A stretch of DNA of 22,164 nucleotides from Alistipes sp. (GTDB lineage Bacteria > Bacteroidota > Bacteroidia > Bacteroidales > Rikenellaceae): the NCBI GenBank assembly GCA_017380955.1, contig JAFOCZ010000110.1, forward strand, positions 1 to 22,164, written 5' to 3'. The translations under genes and the position numbers were made by a program. Below, one piece after another: positions 13,070 through 21,477 of this stretch; position 1 is the first letter of the stretch; every line of letters starts with the position of its first letter. The notes beneath the pieces are model-generated. The model made no database searches and had not been told where the DNA came from. It saw only the letters and a program-made list of their open reading frames with translations.

Positions 13070-14647
13070 TTACTCCTCAGCAATCTCCTCAGCAGGGGTA
13101 AACTGGAATGGGATAGCCTCATCCAATGCCACTACCTCATCCTCGCTAAGTTCTGCTACAGGCTTGCCAAACATCTTCTGGGCGATAGAGTTACGATACA
13201 TATCGAAACCTGCCTGCACCTCCTCCATAAGGCTCTCGCGTGTAGCCTCTGGGAGTTTCTCAGCAGAGATGAAGCCAGCAGCGTCAATCTTCTCACCATC
13301 AACGAGTTCTACGCTCTCGTGGTTTGTGAGCAACATACCCTCGATAACGCGAGCCAAAGAGCCCTCAGTCTCTGGGGTATCACCAGCCTCGTCGGTGAAT
13401 ACTCGGTCACCAACCTTAACCTGATTCTCGCTAACGAACTCGATAATCACAGGGGCTGTAGTATAGCGATCTGCGCCACCCTCGAAGGTTGTAGGAGCAC
13501 CAAATGCCAAGGTGTAGAGCACGAAGATCCAGTGTGAAGCGATACCTGCCACCAAGCCACCTACGGTGTGAGCAAGGATAGCCTTAGAGGTGAGTTTACG
13601 GTAGCCGAGAGCATCGAGCATAGCGGTGTGTGTAGAGAGGTAACCGCTCCAGCACATACCGATAGCGGTGAACACTGCAATAGCGTTACCGTTAACAATA
13701 TGCTGTGCTGCGAACTCTGGCACAAGGCTCAACGCAGCACCTACAGCACCCAACGATGTGATAGGGAATGCCATAAGCGCAGGGTGCTCGAAGCCGAACA
13801 ACCACTCGAAGATGAAGTTAATCTTGCCGAATACCAAAGGCAAGAACTCGATACCCTCGTATGCAGCGCCATCGTAAGTGCCGTTGCTACCAGCACCGAA
13901 GGTCAACAACATAACGAATGTAGAGATGATAAGCACACCAGGAATGATAGAGAGACCTACGTCAACACCTGTCTTACCACCATCAAGCAACGAGTTGAGG
14001 ATGCGTGTAAACATAGATGTCTCCTTAACCTCGTCATCAGCCTTCATATCCTTCTCATCGAGGACTGCTGCAAACTCATCCTTATACTCAGGGTGAGCCT
14101 TGAGCACGAAGCGCTGCATAAGACGTGTTGAGCAGATACAGCCGATGAATGCACCGAGCAAACCGATGAATGGCTCAACGAAGTAGCCCTGCGAGATCAT
14201 AAACACAATAACAAGAAGACCCATACCGAATGCTGTACCGAAGTTGGTGAGCGAGATAAGTTGGAACTTCTTGAAGTAAGAACTGAAACGCTTGTCCTTA
14301 GCGAGCGAGATAATCGCAGGGTTGTCAGACAAGAATGTCATAACAGCGCCCAACGATGCCACACCTGGGAGGTTGAACAATGGCTTCATCATAGGGCGCA
14401 AGATGCGCTCGAGGAGGTTAACAACGCCAAACTCAACGAAGATAGCACCCAAAGCACCTGTGATAACACAGATAGCCATAAGGTAGAATACGGTGTTGAG
14501 CAACAAGTCGTGCGCAGTCTTCATAATTGTGTTGAGCATATTTGGCAAGCCCATAACCGAGCCGATACCGCCAAAGATAGCCACAACGATAACAAGGCAG
14601 AAGATACCTGCAAGATACTTCTTAAAACCCTTCTCTTTGTTCTCCAT
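13070..14647 (-). CDS. CD0519/CD1768-like multi-pass transporter, Gate family
   Basis: 525-residue inner-membrane protein. Hydrophobic segments occur at about 12-34, 48-75, 88-110, 132-155, 158-172, 238-262, 282-300, 325-345 and 375-395. FNLPGVASLGAVMTFLSDNP (91-110) resembles the nucleoside-recognition/Gate domain core. I associate the overall sequence with the family annotated as CD0519/CD1768 membrane protein. The substrate is unknown to me. An acidic soluble tail of about 130 residues (from about 395) carries no motif I recognise and ends TPAEEIAEE. It follows the porin-like gene by 33 bases on the same strand, so an outer-membrane channel and inner-membrane transporter may serve the same solute. 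A terminator follows. Confidence 0.75.
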   Translation of the reverse strand: MENKEKGFKKYLAGIFCLVIVVAIFGGIGSVMGLPNMLNTIMKTAHDLLLNTVFYLMAICVITGALGAIFVEFGVVNLLERILRPMMKPLFNLPGVASLGAVMTFLSDNPAIISLAKDKRFSSYFKKFQLISLTNFGTAFGMGLLVIVFMISQGYFVEPFIGLLGAFIGCICSTRLMQRFVLKAHPEYKDEFAAVLDEKDMKADDEVKETSMFTRILNSLLDGGKTGVDVGLSIIPGVLIISTFVMLLTFGAGSNGTYDGAAYEGIEFLPLVFGKINFIFEWLFGFEHPALMAFPITSLGAVGAALSLVPEFAAQHIVNGNAIAVFTAIGMCWSGYLSTHTAMLDALGYRKLTSKAILAHTVGGLVAGIASHWIFVLYTLAFGAPTTFEGGADRYTTAPVIIEFVSENQVKVGDRVFTDEAGDTPETEGSLARVIEGMLLTNHESVELVDGEKIDAAGFISAEKLPEATRESLMEEVQAGFDMYRNSIAQKMFGKPVAELSEDEVVALDEAIPFQFTPAEEIAEE

Positions 14648-14680
14648 ATTTCTTTAGTTTTTTAGATTGTTACGAAACAA

Positions 14681-15787
14681 TTAGCGCTTAGACTGAATCT
14701 TCTCAACAAGTGATGTAATACCCTGCAAAACATCAATTTTCCAGGTAAGACCAAATGTGAAGAACGAGCCTTTGTCGCGGGCTACACCATAGAGATTGGT
14801 GTTTGTACCGATGTTATAGGCATAGGCAGCGTGAAGACGGATGTCACGGTTGCCCATAGCGCCAAGTGGGTAGTACTCCACACCACCACCTACGCGGGTC
14901 ATCTCCGTACCTGGAGATACGAACAAGCCTGCAGGATACTCCTCGCCAACCTTGTCGTAGGTAACCTTTGCGAAGACATTTACGCGCTTAGCGATGAGGT
15001 AGTCAGCCTCGAACATAATTGAGAAGTTATCGCCCCACAACTCTTCGAAGGTGACACCACGGTCCATAATGTCGAGTTCGATCCTAGCATCGCCAAACTT
15101 AAACTGGTTGCCGAGAGTGATATATGTGTCGAACTTACCACGCTCATACTCCACAAAGTTCACAGAGTGGATTGCGGTGTAGAAATCCTCAGTACCTGAC
15201 CAATAGAGGTTGTAGGCATAGAGGTCACCGATCTTGTTACCCAAATCGTCGTAGTTACGCACCATCTTGTGATAAGGACTCTGGCTAATCTGGAATGTGA
15301 GAGCATCGCCCTCGTCGGTGATGTATGATGCCGAAACACCCAACTGGAAGCAGTTTACATTGTTCCAATACTCCGAGCAGAAGTATACATCCATAGGCGC
15401 ACGGTCATACTCAAAACCACCAATCATAACCACCTGCTTTCCTGCCGAGATAGCCCAGTTTGCTGTAGGCTTGTAGGTAAGGTGAAGCCAGTCGGTGTTT
15501 TGCACGAAATCGGAAGCAGTGTTGATGTTGTTGAAACGCTGACGCCACGAATATGTGAACTTTGGCGTAATCTGACCATCCATACGGAGGTTGAAGTAGC
15601 GAACTTTGAAGCCCGAAGCATCGTAGTTCTGCTTACCTTCGAGAGCCTGGTGGAGGTAATCGAAACGAGCCTCGACACCGAGACGGAAAATCTCGTTGCT
15701 CTTCTCATAACCCTGCTGTGCGCAAACAGCAGATACTGAGAGCATTGCCAACGCAGCACAAAGAATCTTGGTAAAAGTTTTCTTCAT
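14681..15787 (-). CDS. Outer-membrane porin-like beta-barrel protein
   Basis: 368-residue secreted protein. Residues 1-23 are a signal peptide (MKKTFTKILCAALAML, cleavage near AVCA). The mature protein alternates aromatic and polar residues in repeated strands (KVRYFNLRMDGQI, FTYSWRQRFN, TDWLHLTYKP, WAISAGKQVVMIGGFEYDR, VNVFAKVTYDK, IRLHAAYAYNI, FFTFGLTWKIDV). This is typical of a 12-18 strand barrel of the phosphate-selective porin O/P type. The strand SAGKQVVMIGGFEYDR is a conserved feature of that group as I remember it. The protein ends in a short basic helix, not a terminal aromatic. The gene is first in a two-gene unit with the inner-membrane transporter 33 bases on. The substrate is not predictable. 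Confidence 0.78.
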   Translation of the reverse strand: MKKTFTKILCAALAMLSVSAVCAQQGYEKSNEIFRLGVEARFDYLHQALEGKQNYDASGFKVRYFNLRMDGQITPKFTYSWRQRFNNINTASDFVQNTDWLHLTYKPTANWAISAGKQVVMIGGFEYDRAPMDVYFCSEYWNNVNCFQLGVSASYITDEGDALTFQISQSPYHKMVRNYDDLGNKIGDLYAYNLYWSGTEDFYTAIHSVNFVEYERGKFDTYITLGNQFKFGDARIELDIMDRGVTFEELWGDNFSIMFEADYLIAKRVNVFAKVTYDKVGEEYPAGLFVSPGTEMTRVGGGVEYYPLGAMGNRDIRLHAAYAYNIGTNTNLYGVARDKGSFFTFGLTWKIDVLQGITSLVEKIQSKR

Positions 15788-15851
15788 ATGTTTTTAAGTT
15801 TAGAATAAATCGTAGCACACTGCCCACGCAGTTATATAATAATATACCGCG

Positions 15852-15882
15852 CAAAGATAGAAAAAAAAGGTGAAAAGTGAAA
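15852..15882 (-). promoter_or_regulatory. Possible promoter for the porin-transporter operon
   Basis: On the minus strand, TATCTTTG (15852-15859) matches the -7 box. TTTC (15879-15882) sits 19 bases upstream, one base off the -33 TTTG. The leader would be about 55-60 bases. The -33 region falls inside the GTGAAAA tract of site 4. Confidence 0.45.
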
Positions 15883-15953
15883 ACTGAATGGTGAAAAGTT
15901 GGGAGGCAGGGATGGTATTGAGGTGAAAGGTGAGAAGTGAAAGGTGAAAAGTA
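15869..15953. repeat. Two GTGAAAA-type purine tracts (site 4)
   Basis: GTGAAAAGTGAAAACTGAATG-type units occupy 15869-15900. A second run, 15921-15953, ends AAAAGTATGG like site 2. The orientation matches sites 1-3. The 15788-16090 gap otherwise holds the possible porin promoter and AT-rich leader sequence for the plus-strand cytochrome genes. No gene is visible there. Confidence 0.65.
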
Positions 15954-16090
15954 TGGTCTCTGCGAGGTATAGTTCAAACTATTTTTGTTTAAATTTATGA
16001 TTTTTATATGCAAAAATATAGCAAATTCAAAAAATTAGATTAACTTTACACTCGAAACAGAAAACAACCATAACGAGAACACGCCAAAGA

Positions 16091-16903
16091 ATGAAAACCG
16101 CAGACATAACAACCATATTTATAGCATTGGCAGTCACCTTATTACAAATAGCAATCGGAGCATTTCCCGTTGCTATGTTTGCCTTTCCGCTAAACACCCT
16201 TGCTATGTTGTTGTGGGTGGTGGCGATGCTACACATCTACCGCTACCGCACAACATCTGCCATAGCGAAATTTATGCTTAGCCGCGAGGCTACCTGGCTA
16301 TCGTTGCTGATAATGGCCGCTACGGGTGTGGTGTTAGGTCTGCAGCGCAACCCTATGAGCGATGCGTGGGCGGTGGTCATAGGTCTGCTCTTCGTGCAGA
16401 GCCACCTTATGTTTGTGGTGCTACGTGGCTGGCGTGTCAACAATCGTATACGCTGGCGCTTTGCGATACTCCACATCGGACTACTCCTCGCCCTCGGCGC
16501 AGGATTCTGGGGTGCTCCCGACCGTGAGCAGTTGCGCATAGCCGTAGAGAGCCACCCTTCGCGCGAGGCATATACCATCGAGGGCGTAGAGCGCAGACTA
16601 CCTTACGATATCGCCCTGAAGGAGTTCAAGACCGAGATGTCGGAGAACAACACCCCAACGAACTACACCGCACGCATCGTGGTGGAGGGCGAGAGTGTGG
16701 TGTTGCGTGTCAATCACCCCTACAACCGCACGTGGAGTGAGAAGATATACCTCATAAATGGCGGTGTGGCGCACAACGGCAGCGACTATGCTATCGTGGA
16801 GGTTGTGCGTGAGCCGTGGCAGTGGCTCTCGGCGGTGGGTATCGTGATGCTCATCGTGGGTGATGTGTTACTATTTTTATGTGGTCCTAAAGGCAGAAGA
16901 TAG
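16091..16903 (+). CDS. resB: ResB-like cytochrome c biogenesis protein (short form)
   Basis: 270-residue membrane protein resembling the ResB/Ccs1 half of the system II cytochrome c synthase, which with CcsA exports heme and ligates it to CxxCH motifs. Predicted membrane segments are at about 8-28, 32-50, 66-84, 91-112 and 121-140. A periplasmic domain (about 141-240) follows, containing LPYDIALKEFKTE and VLRVNHPYNRTWSEKIYLING, the latter like the ResB strand before the last helix. The final membrane segment is at about 243-264. It is much shorter than typical ResB (about 400 or more residues). It is followed after three bases by ccsA, which supports the call strongly. The weakest point is the low similarity of the N-terminal half. 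Confidence 0.8.
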   Translation: MKTADITTIFIALAVTLLQIAIGAFPVAMFAFPLNTLAMLLWVVAMLHIYRYRTTSAIAKFMLSREATWLSLLIMAATGVVLGLQRNPMSDAWAVVIGLLFVQSHLMFVVLRGWRVNNRIRWRFAILHIGLLLALGAGFWGAPDREQLRIAVESHPSREAYTIEGVERRLPYDIALKEFKTEMSENNTPTNYTARIVVEGESVVLRVNHPYNRTWSEKIYLINGGVAHNGSDYAIVEVVREPWQWLSAVGIVMLIVGDVLLFLCGPKGRR

Positions 16904-16906
16904 AGT

Positions 16907-17695
16907 ATGAATGGTGGATGGAACATATTTCCCATTGTGGCAGCAGTGGTGGTGATGCTCTCGGCAGTGGCGGCGGCTATAGCCCTTATTCGCAAGGAGC
17001 GAAGCGTGGTGGCAATGACACTCTCGGCACTCAGCATCGTGGCTATGGGAGGCTTCATAGCGCTGTTGTGGATGACTCTTGAGCGTCCTCCGTTGCGCAC
17101 TATGGGTGAGACACGATTGTGGTATTCGTTCTTCCTGCTCATCGCAGGACTCTTCACCTATGCTCGTTGGCGCTATCGCTGGATAATGCTATTCTCGACA
17201 CTCCTCGCAACGGTCTTTATGGTCATCAACATCCTGCGACCCGAGATTCACGACCAGACCCTTATGCCTGCGTTGCAGAGCGTGTGGTTTGTGCCTCACG
17301 TTGCGGTATATATGTTCTCATATGCGCTTTTAGGTTGTGCCACGCTACTTGCCATAGCCTCACTCCTACGCCCCAATATCGGTGCGGACGAGGGTATAGA
17401 GCGACTCCTCTACGGCGGTCTTGCGTTCCTCAGCATAGGAATGCTCACGGGAGCACTATGGGCTAAGGATGCGTGGGGAGCATACTGGAGTTGGGATGCC
17501 AAGGAGGCGTGGGCAGCAGCAACGTGGAGCCTCTACCTTGTGGCGATACATATGGCGCGCAGCGTTATGAACGTCAAGTCACAAAGAGCCTACTATATAG
17601 TTATCATCGTGGCATTCATAGCGTTGCAGATGTGCTGGTATGGCGTAAACTACCTACCCTCGGCAGCCGATAGCATACACGCGTACAATCAATAA
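16907..17695 (+). CDS. ccsA: Cytochrome c biogenesis protein CcsA (WWD heme handler)
   Basis: 262-residue multi-pass membrane protein of the heme-handling family. The WWD signature WAKDAWGAYWSWDAKEAW is at 185-202, on a periplasmic loop that presents heme. Flanking conserved histidines are His-131 (VPHVAVYMFSYAL) and His-215 (LVAIHMAR), the usual axial ligands. Hydrophobic segments run along the whole length (about 8-28, 38-57, 72-88, 92-108, 130-155, 168-184, 203-218, 229-247). In the family, CcsA works with ResB to attach heme covalently to apocytochromes outside the cytoplasmic membrane. It lies three bases after the ResB-like gene and 20 bases before a triheme cytochrome that would be its substrate. 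Confidence 0.93.
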   Translation: MNGGWNIFPIVAAVVVMLSAVAAAIALIRKERSVVAMTLSALSIVAMGGFIALLWMTLERPPLRTMGETRLWYSFFLLIAGLFTYARWRYRWIMLFSTLLATVFMVINILRPEIHDQTLMPALQSVWFVPHVAVYMFSYALLGCATLLAIASLLRPNIGADEGIERLLYGGLAFLSIGMLTGALWAKDAWGAYWSWDAKEAWAAATWSLYLVAIHMARSVMNVKSQRAYYIVIIVAFIALQMCWYGVNYLPSAADSIHAYNQ

Positions 17696-17715
17696 CACCT
17701 ATATAATAAACAACT

Positions 17716-19164
17716 ATGAAACACCAAAAACTTAGACTCGTGCTTATGGCAGCGCTCGGAGTTATCGTCCTACTCCTTGGCGCCTATCGTATGACCCTTG
17801 CCACTCCTTCGGAGAATCTCGCTCCCGAGGCTCGTGTAGCAGCAATTTTGGAGCAGGGTGGCTGTATCAGTTGCCACACCGCCAACCCCGAACTACCTTT
17901 CTATGCAAAGTTGCCCGTTGCTGGCGACCTTATTGCAAAGGATATCAAGGAGGGATACCGCGCCTATGACATCACACCTCTTGTAGAGGCTCTCGAGAAT
18001 GGTACTATGCCTAACCCTGTGGATGTTGCCAAGGTTGAGAAGGTGATTGCGGATAAGAGTATGCCCGAGGCAAAATACTTCCTTATGCATTGGGGTAGCC
18101 AGAGCACTGATGCTAAGGCAGATATCGTGGCAGCGTGGGCTCGTGACTACCGCTCGGCATACTACAACGACGGCTTGGCAGGTGACCGTGCTGGAGAGCC
18201 TGTGCGCCCTATCATCCCTGTGGAGAATGTAGACTTGCGCAAGGTAGCCCTCGGTTACGACCTCTTCCACGACGTGCGCCTCTCGGTTGACAACACCATA
18301 TCTTGCGCATCGTGCCACGGTCTGAACACCGGAGGTGTGGACAACCACCAATACTCTGACGGTGTGGAGGGTCGTATGGGTGGTGTTAACGCCCCTACGG
18401 TCTACAACGCAGTCTTCAACTTCGTGCAGTTCTGGGATGGTCGTGCTAAGACCCTCGCCGAGCAGGCTGCAGGACCTCCTGTAAACCCTGCCGAGATGGC
18501 CTATAACTCTTTCGACGAGATTATCGCAAAACTCTCGGAGGATAAGAACCTCGTAGCACGCTTCGAGGAGATATACCCTGAGGGCATCACCGAGGCTACC
18601 ATCACCAATGCTATAGAGGAGTTTGAGCGCACACTCACAACACCTAACTCACAGTTCGACAAGTGGTTGTATGGCGACAACGACGCCCTCACAGCCCAGG
18701 AGTTGCGTGGTTATGAGTTGTTCAAGGAGCATAGTTGCGCAACGTGTCACGCAGGTGCTAACCTCGGTGGCGAGACCTACGAACTTATGGGACTCCGCCG
18801 CCACTACTTCGAGGCTCGTGGCACTACCCTCACCGAGGAGGATAATGGTCGCTACAAGGAGACTAAGGATGAGCGTGACCGCCACCGCTTCAAGGTGCCA
18901 GGCTTGCGCAACATCGAGTTGACCTGGCCATACTACCACGATGGCACACGCCTTACTATGGACGACGCTGTGCGTGATATGGCGCTCTACCAGTGCGACG
19001 TGGCGCTTAACGACACCGAGGTTGCCGACATCGTGGCATTCCTACGCACCCTCACTGGCGAGTATAAGGGCGAGAAACTCACCACAGACAACGAGTATGG
19101 TGAGATTTTCCACCACGACCACGACCACGACCACGATCACGACCACGATCACGACCACGAATAA
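17716..19164 (+). CDS. Triheme cytochrome c peroxidase with His/Asp-rich tail
   Basis: 482-residue exported cytochrome. Residues 7-23 are a hydrophobic anchor or uncleaved signal. The first CxxCH (50-54, CISCH) begins a heme-binding domain with NPELPFY. The dihaem cytochrome c peroxidase/MauG core holds CASCH (197-201) and CATCH (341-345), with GGVNAPTVYN, FWDGRA, KVPGLRN and PYYHDGTRLTMDDAV. The family reduces H2O2 with electrons from the quinol or cytochrome pool, or acts as a MauG-like oxidase. The extra N-terminal heme may be the electron entry point. The C terminus (466-482) is a run of His-Asp pairs, likely metal-binding. Directly upstream are ResB-like and CcsA proteins that would attach its hemes, and a strong terminator follows, so the three genes form one unit. 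Confidence 0.92.
   Translation: MKHQKLRLVLMAALGVIVLLLGAYRMTLATPSENLAPEARVAAILEQGGCISCHTANPELPFYAKLPVAGDLIAKDIKEGYRAYDITPLVEALENGTMPNPVDVAKVEKVIADKSMPEAKYFLMHWGSQSTDAKADIVAAWARDYRSAYYNDGLAGDRAGEPVRPIIPVENVDLRKVALGYDLFHDVRLSVDNTISCASCHGLNTGGVDNHQYSDGVEGRMGGVNAPTVYNAVFNFVQFWDGRAKTLAEQAAGPPVNPAEMAYNSFDEIIAKLSEDKNLVARFEEIYPEGITEATITNAIEEFERTLTTPNSQFDKWLYGDNDALTAQELRGYELFKEHSCATCHAGANLGGETYELMGLRRHYFEARGTTLTEEDNGRYKETKDERDRHRFKVPGLRNIELTWPYYHDGTRLTMDDAVRDMALYQCDVALNDTEVADIVAFLRTLTGEYKGEKLTTDNEYGEIFHHDHDHDHDHDHDHDHE
19111..19161 (+). repeat. Hexanucleotide (His-Asp codon) repeat
   Basis: CACGAC/CACGAT repeats encode about seven His-Asp pairs at the end of the peroxidase gene, after one extra His codon. 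Two units use GAT in place of GAC, so the array is not perfectly uniform. Length changes by slippage would stay in frame. Confidence 0.85.
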
Positions 19165-19184
19165 CATTGTGGCATAAACAAAGC

Positions 19185-19222
19185 AAAGGCTTGCCTAACG
19201 TGTTGTTAGGCAAGCCTTTTTT
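19185..19222 (+). terminator. Strong intrinsic terminator, probably bidirectional
   Basis: AAAGGCTTGCCTAAC (19185-19199) and GTTAGGCAAGCCTTT (19205-19219) pair over 15 bases around a 5-base loop, followed by a T-run. On the minus strand the stem is followed by TTTGTTTA-like sequence. It therefore likely ends both the cytochrome operon and the convergent kdsC transcript. Confidence 0.92.
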
Positions 19223-19242
19223 CGTCACACTACTAAAAAAGT

Positions 19243-19788
19243 CTACTGTGCATTGTGGTTATCGCTACCAAGCACTCCCTTTAGATTTTTAGCCCAGCAA
19301 CCCTTAGCGCGCAGCACCTGCTCGATGATATCACGCACAGCGCCACGACCACCATCATACTCCGAGACATAGCGCGACGCCTCAACAACCTCCATAGCGG
19401 CATCGGCAGGGCATACAGGGATACCTACCCTACGCATACACTCCAAGTCGGGGATATCATCGCCCATATAGATAACATTCTCGGGGTTTATATCATAGTC
19501 GGCGAAGAACTCCTCCATAGCCTTCACCTTATCCATACAATCGAGGTAGGTGCGTGTGATACCCAACAGGCGCATACGATTCTCGAGCATCTTGCCACGA
19601 CCACCCGAGATAACACATATCTTAAGACCCTCGCGGATGGCATAACCCATAGCATAGCCATCCTTAGCATAGTAGCGGCGTAGGAAATCGCCATCGGGGA
19701 GTGGTGTGATACCGCCATCGGTCATAACACCATCCACGTCGAGCACCAAAGCCTCAACACGCGCTACATCTTCTTTGAAGTTTCCCAT
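19243..19788 (-). CDS. kdsC: KdsC-type HAD phosphatase (KDO-8-phosphate phosphatase)
   Basis: 181-residue small HAD hydrolase of the KdsC type, which removes phosphate from 3-deoxy-D-manno-octulosonate 8-phosphate to give KDO for lipopolysaccharide. Motif I is LDVDGVMTDG (Asp-17 and Asp-19). Motif II is ISGG (60-63), and the motif IV metal site is MGDDIPDLECM (108-118). There is no cap domain, as expected for this tetrameric class. GGRGAVRDIIEQVL is the conserved C-terminal segment. About 20 extra residues follow, with no motif I recognise. The start overlaps the end of the YihY-DUF2520 gene by 25 bases, implying coupling. DUF2520 protein followed by KdsC is an order I know from Bacteroidetes. 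Confidence 0.92.
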   Translation of the reverse strand: MGNFKEDVARVEALVLDVDGVMTDGGITPLPDGDFLRRYYAKDGYAMGYAIREGLKICVISGGRGKMLENRMRLLGITRTYLDCMDKVKAMEEFFADYDINPENVIYMGDDIPDLECMRRVGIPVCPADAAMEVVEASRYVSEYDGGRGAVRDIIEQVLRAKGCWAKNLKGVLGSDNHNAQ

Positions 19789-21476
19789 ATACTCTTTGTT
19801 ATATCTTTATAAATTTTCTGTCTTTCGGCATCCTCCTTAAGCATCGCGATATGCTCTGCCGTCACACCACTATCGCCACGCACCGCAGGACCTGTCTGCA
19901 CCATTGAGGGATCGTTGGTAGCCACAGCCTTAGAGGCGGTCTCCTCGATAAGCGGCTTAAGCACATCGAATGACAAACCCTCATCCTCAACAACCTCTGC
20001 ACCAATGTGATACATATGGTTTGTGAAGTTATTGACAAATACTCCTGCCAGGTGTATATGCTTGCGGCGTGCCGAGTCGGCATACTCCACCTGTGAGGAT
20101 ATCAGGCGTGCAAAGGCCATAAGACTATCGCGTGTTTCGGCGCTATCGGCCTCTATGAACAACGGCACCTTATCGAGGCGTATCACACGTCCCTTTGTGA
20201 AACTCTGGAGTGCGTAGAGGATACCACGCCTACCACCACGCTCGGGGATAGCACTCATAGGCACACTGCCTGCCGTATGCACCACTATAGCACCCTCGGG
20301 GAATGGCAGACTACGCGCCACATCGGCGACGGCACGGTCGCTAACCGAGATTATATATATGTCGGCCTCGGCGAGTTTCTCCTCGTCGCACTCCCACTCA
20401 CAGCCCACCAACGAGGCAACCTCCATACCTCGCTCCTTGTTGCGAGCAAAGAGTTGCACAACCTCCACACCAGCAACGCCACCCAACGTGCGCACCAGGG
20501 CCTCGGCAACATTTCCCGAGCCTATGACAACAACCCTCTTAATACGCTCGTTAGCCAGCACCACGCCGCCCTCACGTCTCTTCAGTCTACGGCGGTCTAT
20601 GAGTTCAAACCTATGGCGGTGCTGCAACACGCTGCATAACTCACATCCTGCCAAGAGGATATTCCACGATATCTGCACCCAGAGGATGAGCAATGGTATA
20701 AACGCCAAACCACCATAGATGATATTGTAGGAGGTCATCAGCGACTGGAAGTATACATATCCCCACTGCCACAGCGATAGCACAACACCCGCCGCGAAAC
20801 CCGAGATAAGTGCCATACGCCACTGCACACGCGTGTAGGGCAGATACTTATAAATAAGGGCACAAGCCAGCGAGGTGAGTAACAACGACAGCATATGACT
20901 TAGGAAGTCGTTAATCTCGGTCTCGAGACCCATCATAGAGAGTATGTCCGAGGTTAGCGTTACGGCGGCGAGTAGCAACACCGGCACAAACACCGCGACG
21001 ATGAAGTATGCCGTATAGCGCAAGATGAAGCGGCGACGCTTCGTGACACCCCACACCCTGCTAAACGACACCTCGGCAGTCTGGAAGAGGTTGAAGATAG
21101 CCACAAGGAGCGCAGCGATACCCACCACGGCGAGGAATCCTGGGGCGATGTTGTCTGCCGCAGAGCGTGCCGTAGAGACCAGACTATCAACAACAAAACC
21201 CCAATCATTAGGCACACTTGCATATATAACCGAGATATAGCGCTCGAAGACTCCGAACTTACCCAAGATGAGCAACACCAGCGTCAGCAATGGCACAAGC
21301 GCGAAGAGTGAGAATAGCGTCAGCGCCGCGCTGTCCACATTTGTGCGATGGCGGTTTATGCCCCTCAGGGTATAGTATAGAAGGCGGTAGCCGCGACGCA
21401 TAGGGCTATGCTCGGCGATATCCACCCTCAGCAGGTAGTTATGTATTATATGGTTTATACGCTCCGATAGTTTCAT
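19764..21476 (-). CDS. YihY/BrkB membrane protein fused to DUF2520 Rossmann protein
   Basis: 570-residue fusion in one uninterrupted frame. Residues 1-290 form a YihY/BrkB-type membrane domain: AALTLFSLFALVPLL, several hydrophobic segments (about 50-72, 110-130, 150-178, 195-212, 220-240, 253-278) and SYNIIYGGLAFIPLLILWVQ near its end. Function in this family is poorly defined; despite old annotation it is not RNase BN. A basic linker (about 287-312) leads to an NAD(P)-binding domain starting VVVIGSGNVAEALVRTL (GSGNVA at 319-324). A DUF2520 helical domain follows (HLAGVFVNNFTNHMY, TGPAVRGDSGVTAEHI). In relatives I know these are separate genes. The gene starts one base after the methyltransferase stop codon and overlaps kdsC, so all three are probably one transcript. 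Confidence 0.88.
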   Translation of the reverse strand: MKLSERINHIIHNYLLRVDIAEHSPMRRGYRLLYYTLRGINRHRTNVDSAALTLFSLFALVPLLTLVLLILGKFGVFERYISVIYASVPNDWGFVVDSLVSTARSAADNIAPGFLAVVGIAALLVAIFNLFQTAEVSFSRVWGVTKRRRFILRYTAYFIVAVFVPVLLLAAVTLTSDILSMMGLETEINDFLSHMLSLLLTSLACALIYKYLPYTRVQWRMALISGFAAGVVLSLWQWGYVYFQSLMTSYNIIYGGLAFIPLLILWVQISWNILLAGCELCSVLQHRHRFELIDRRRLKRREGGVVLANERIKRVVVIGSGNVAEALVRTLGGVAGVEVVQLFARNKERGMEVASLVGCEWECDEEKLAEADIYIISVSDRAVADVARSLPFPEGAIVVHTAGSVPMSAIPERGGRRGILYALQSFTKGRVIRLDKVPLFIEADSAETRDSLMAFARLISSQVEYADSARRKHIHLAGVFVNNFTNHMYHIGAEVVEDEGLSFDVLKPLIEETASKAVATNDPSMVQTGPAVRGDSGVTAEHIAMLKEDAERQKIYKDITKSIWETSKKM

Positions 21477-21477
21477 A

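Noticed and set aside
16041..16048. TAACTTTA as -7 box for the ResB-CcsA-peroxidase unit
   Set aside because: It lacks the final G and there is no TTTG 19-20 bases upstream. The true promoter in the 15954-16090 stretch could not be placed.
19764..19788. Possible frameshift or misassembly at the kdsC/YihY-DUF2520 overlap
   Set aside because: Both proteins have normal termini, and a 25-base overlap is ordinary for coupled genes.
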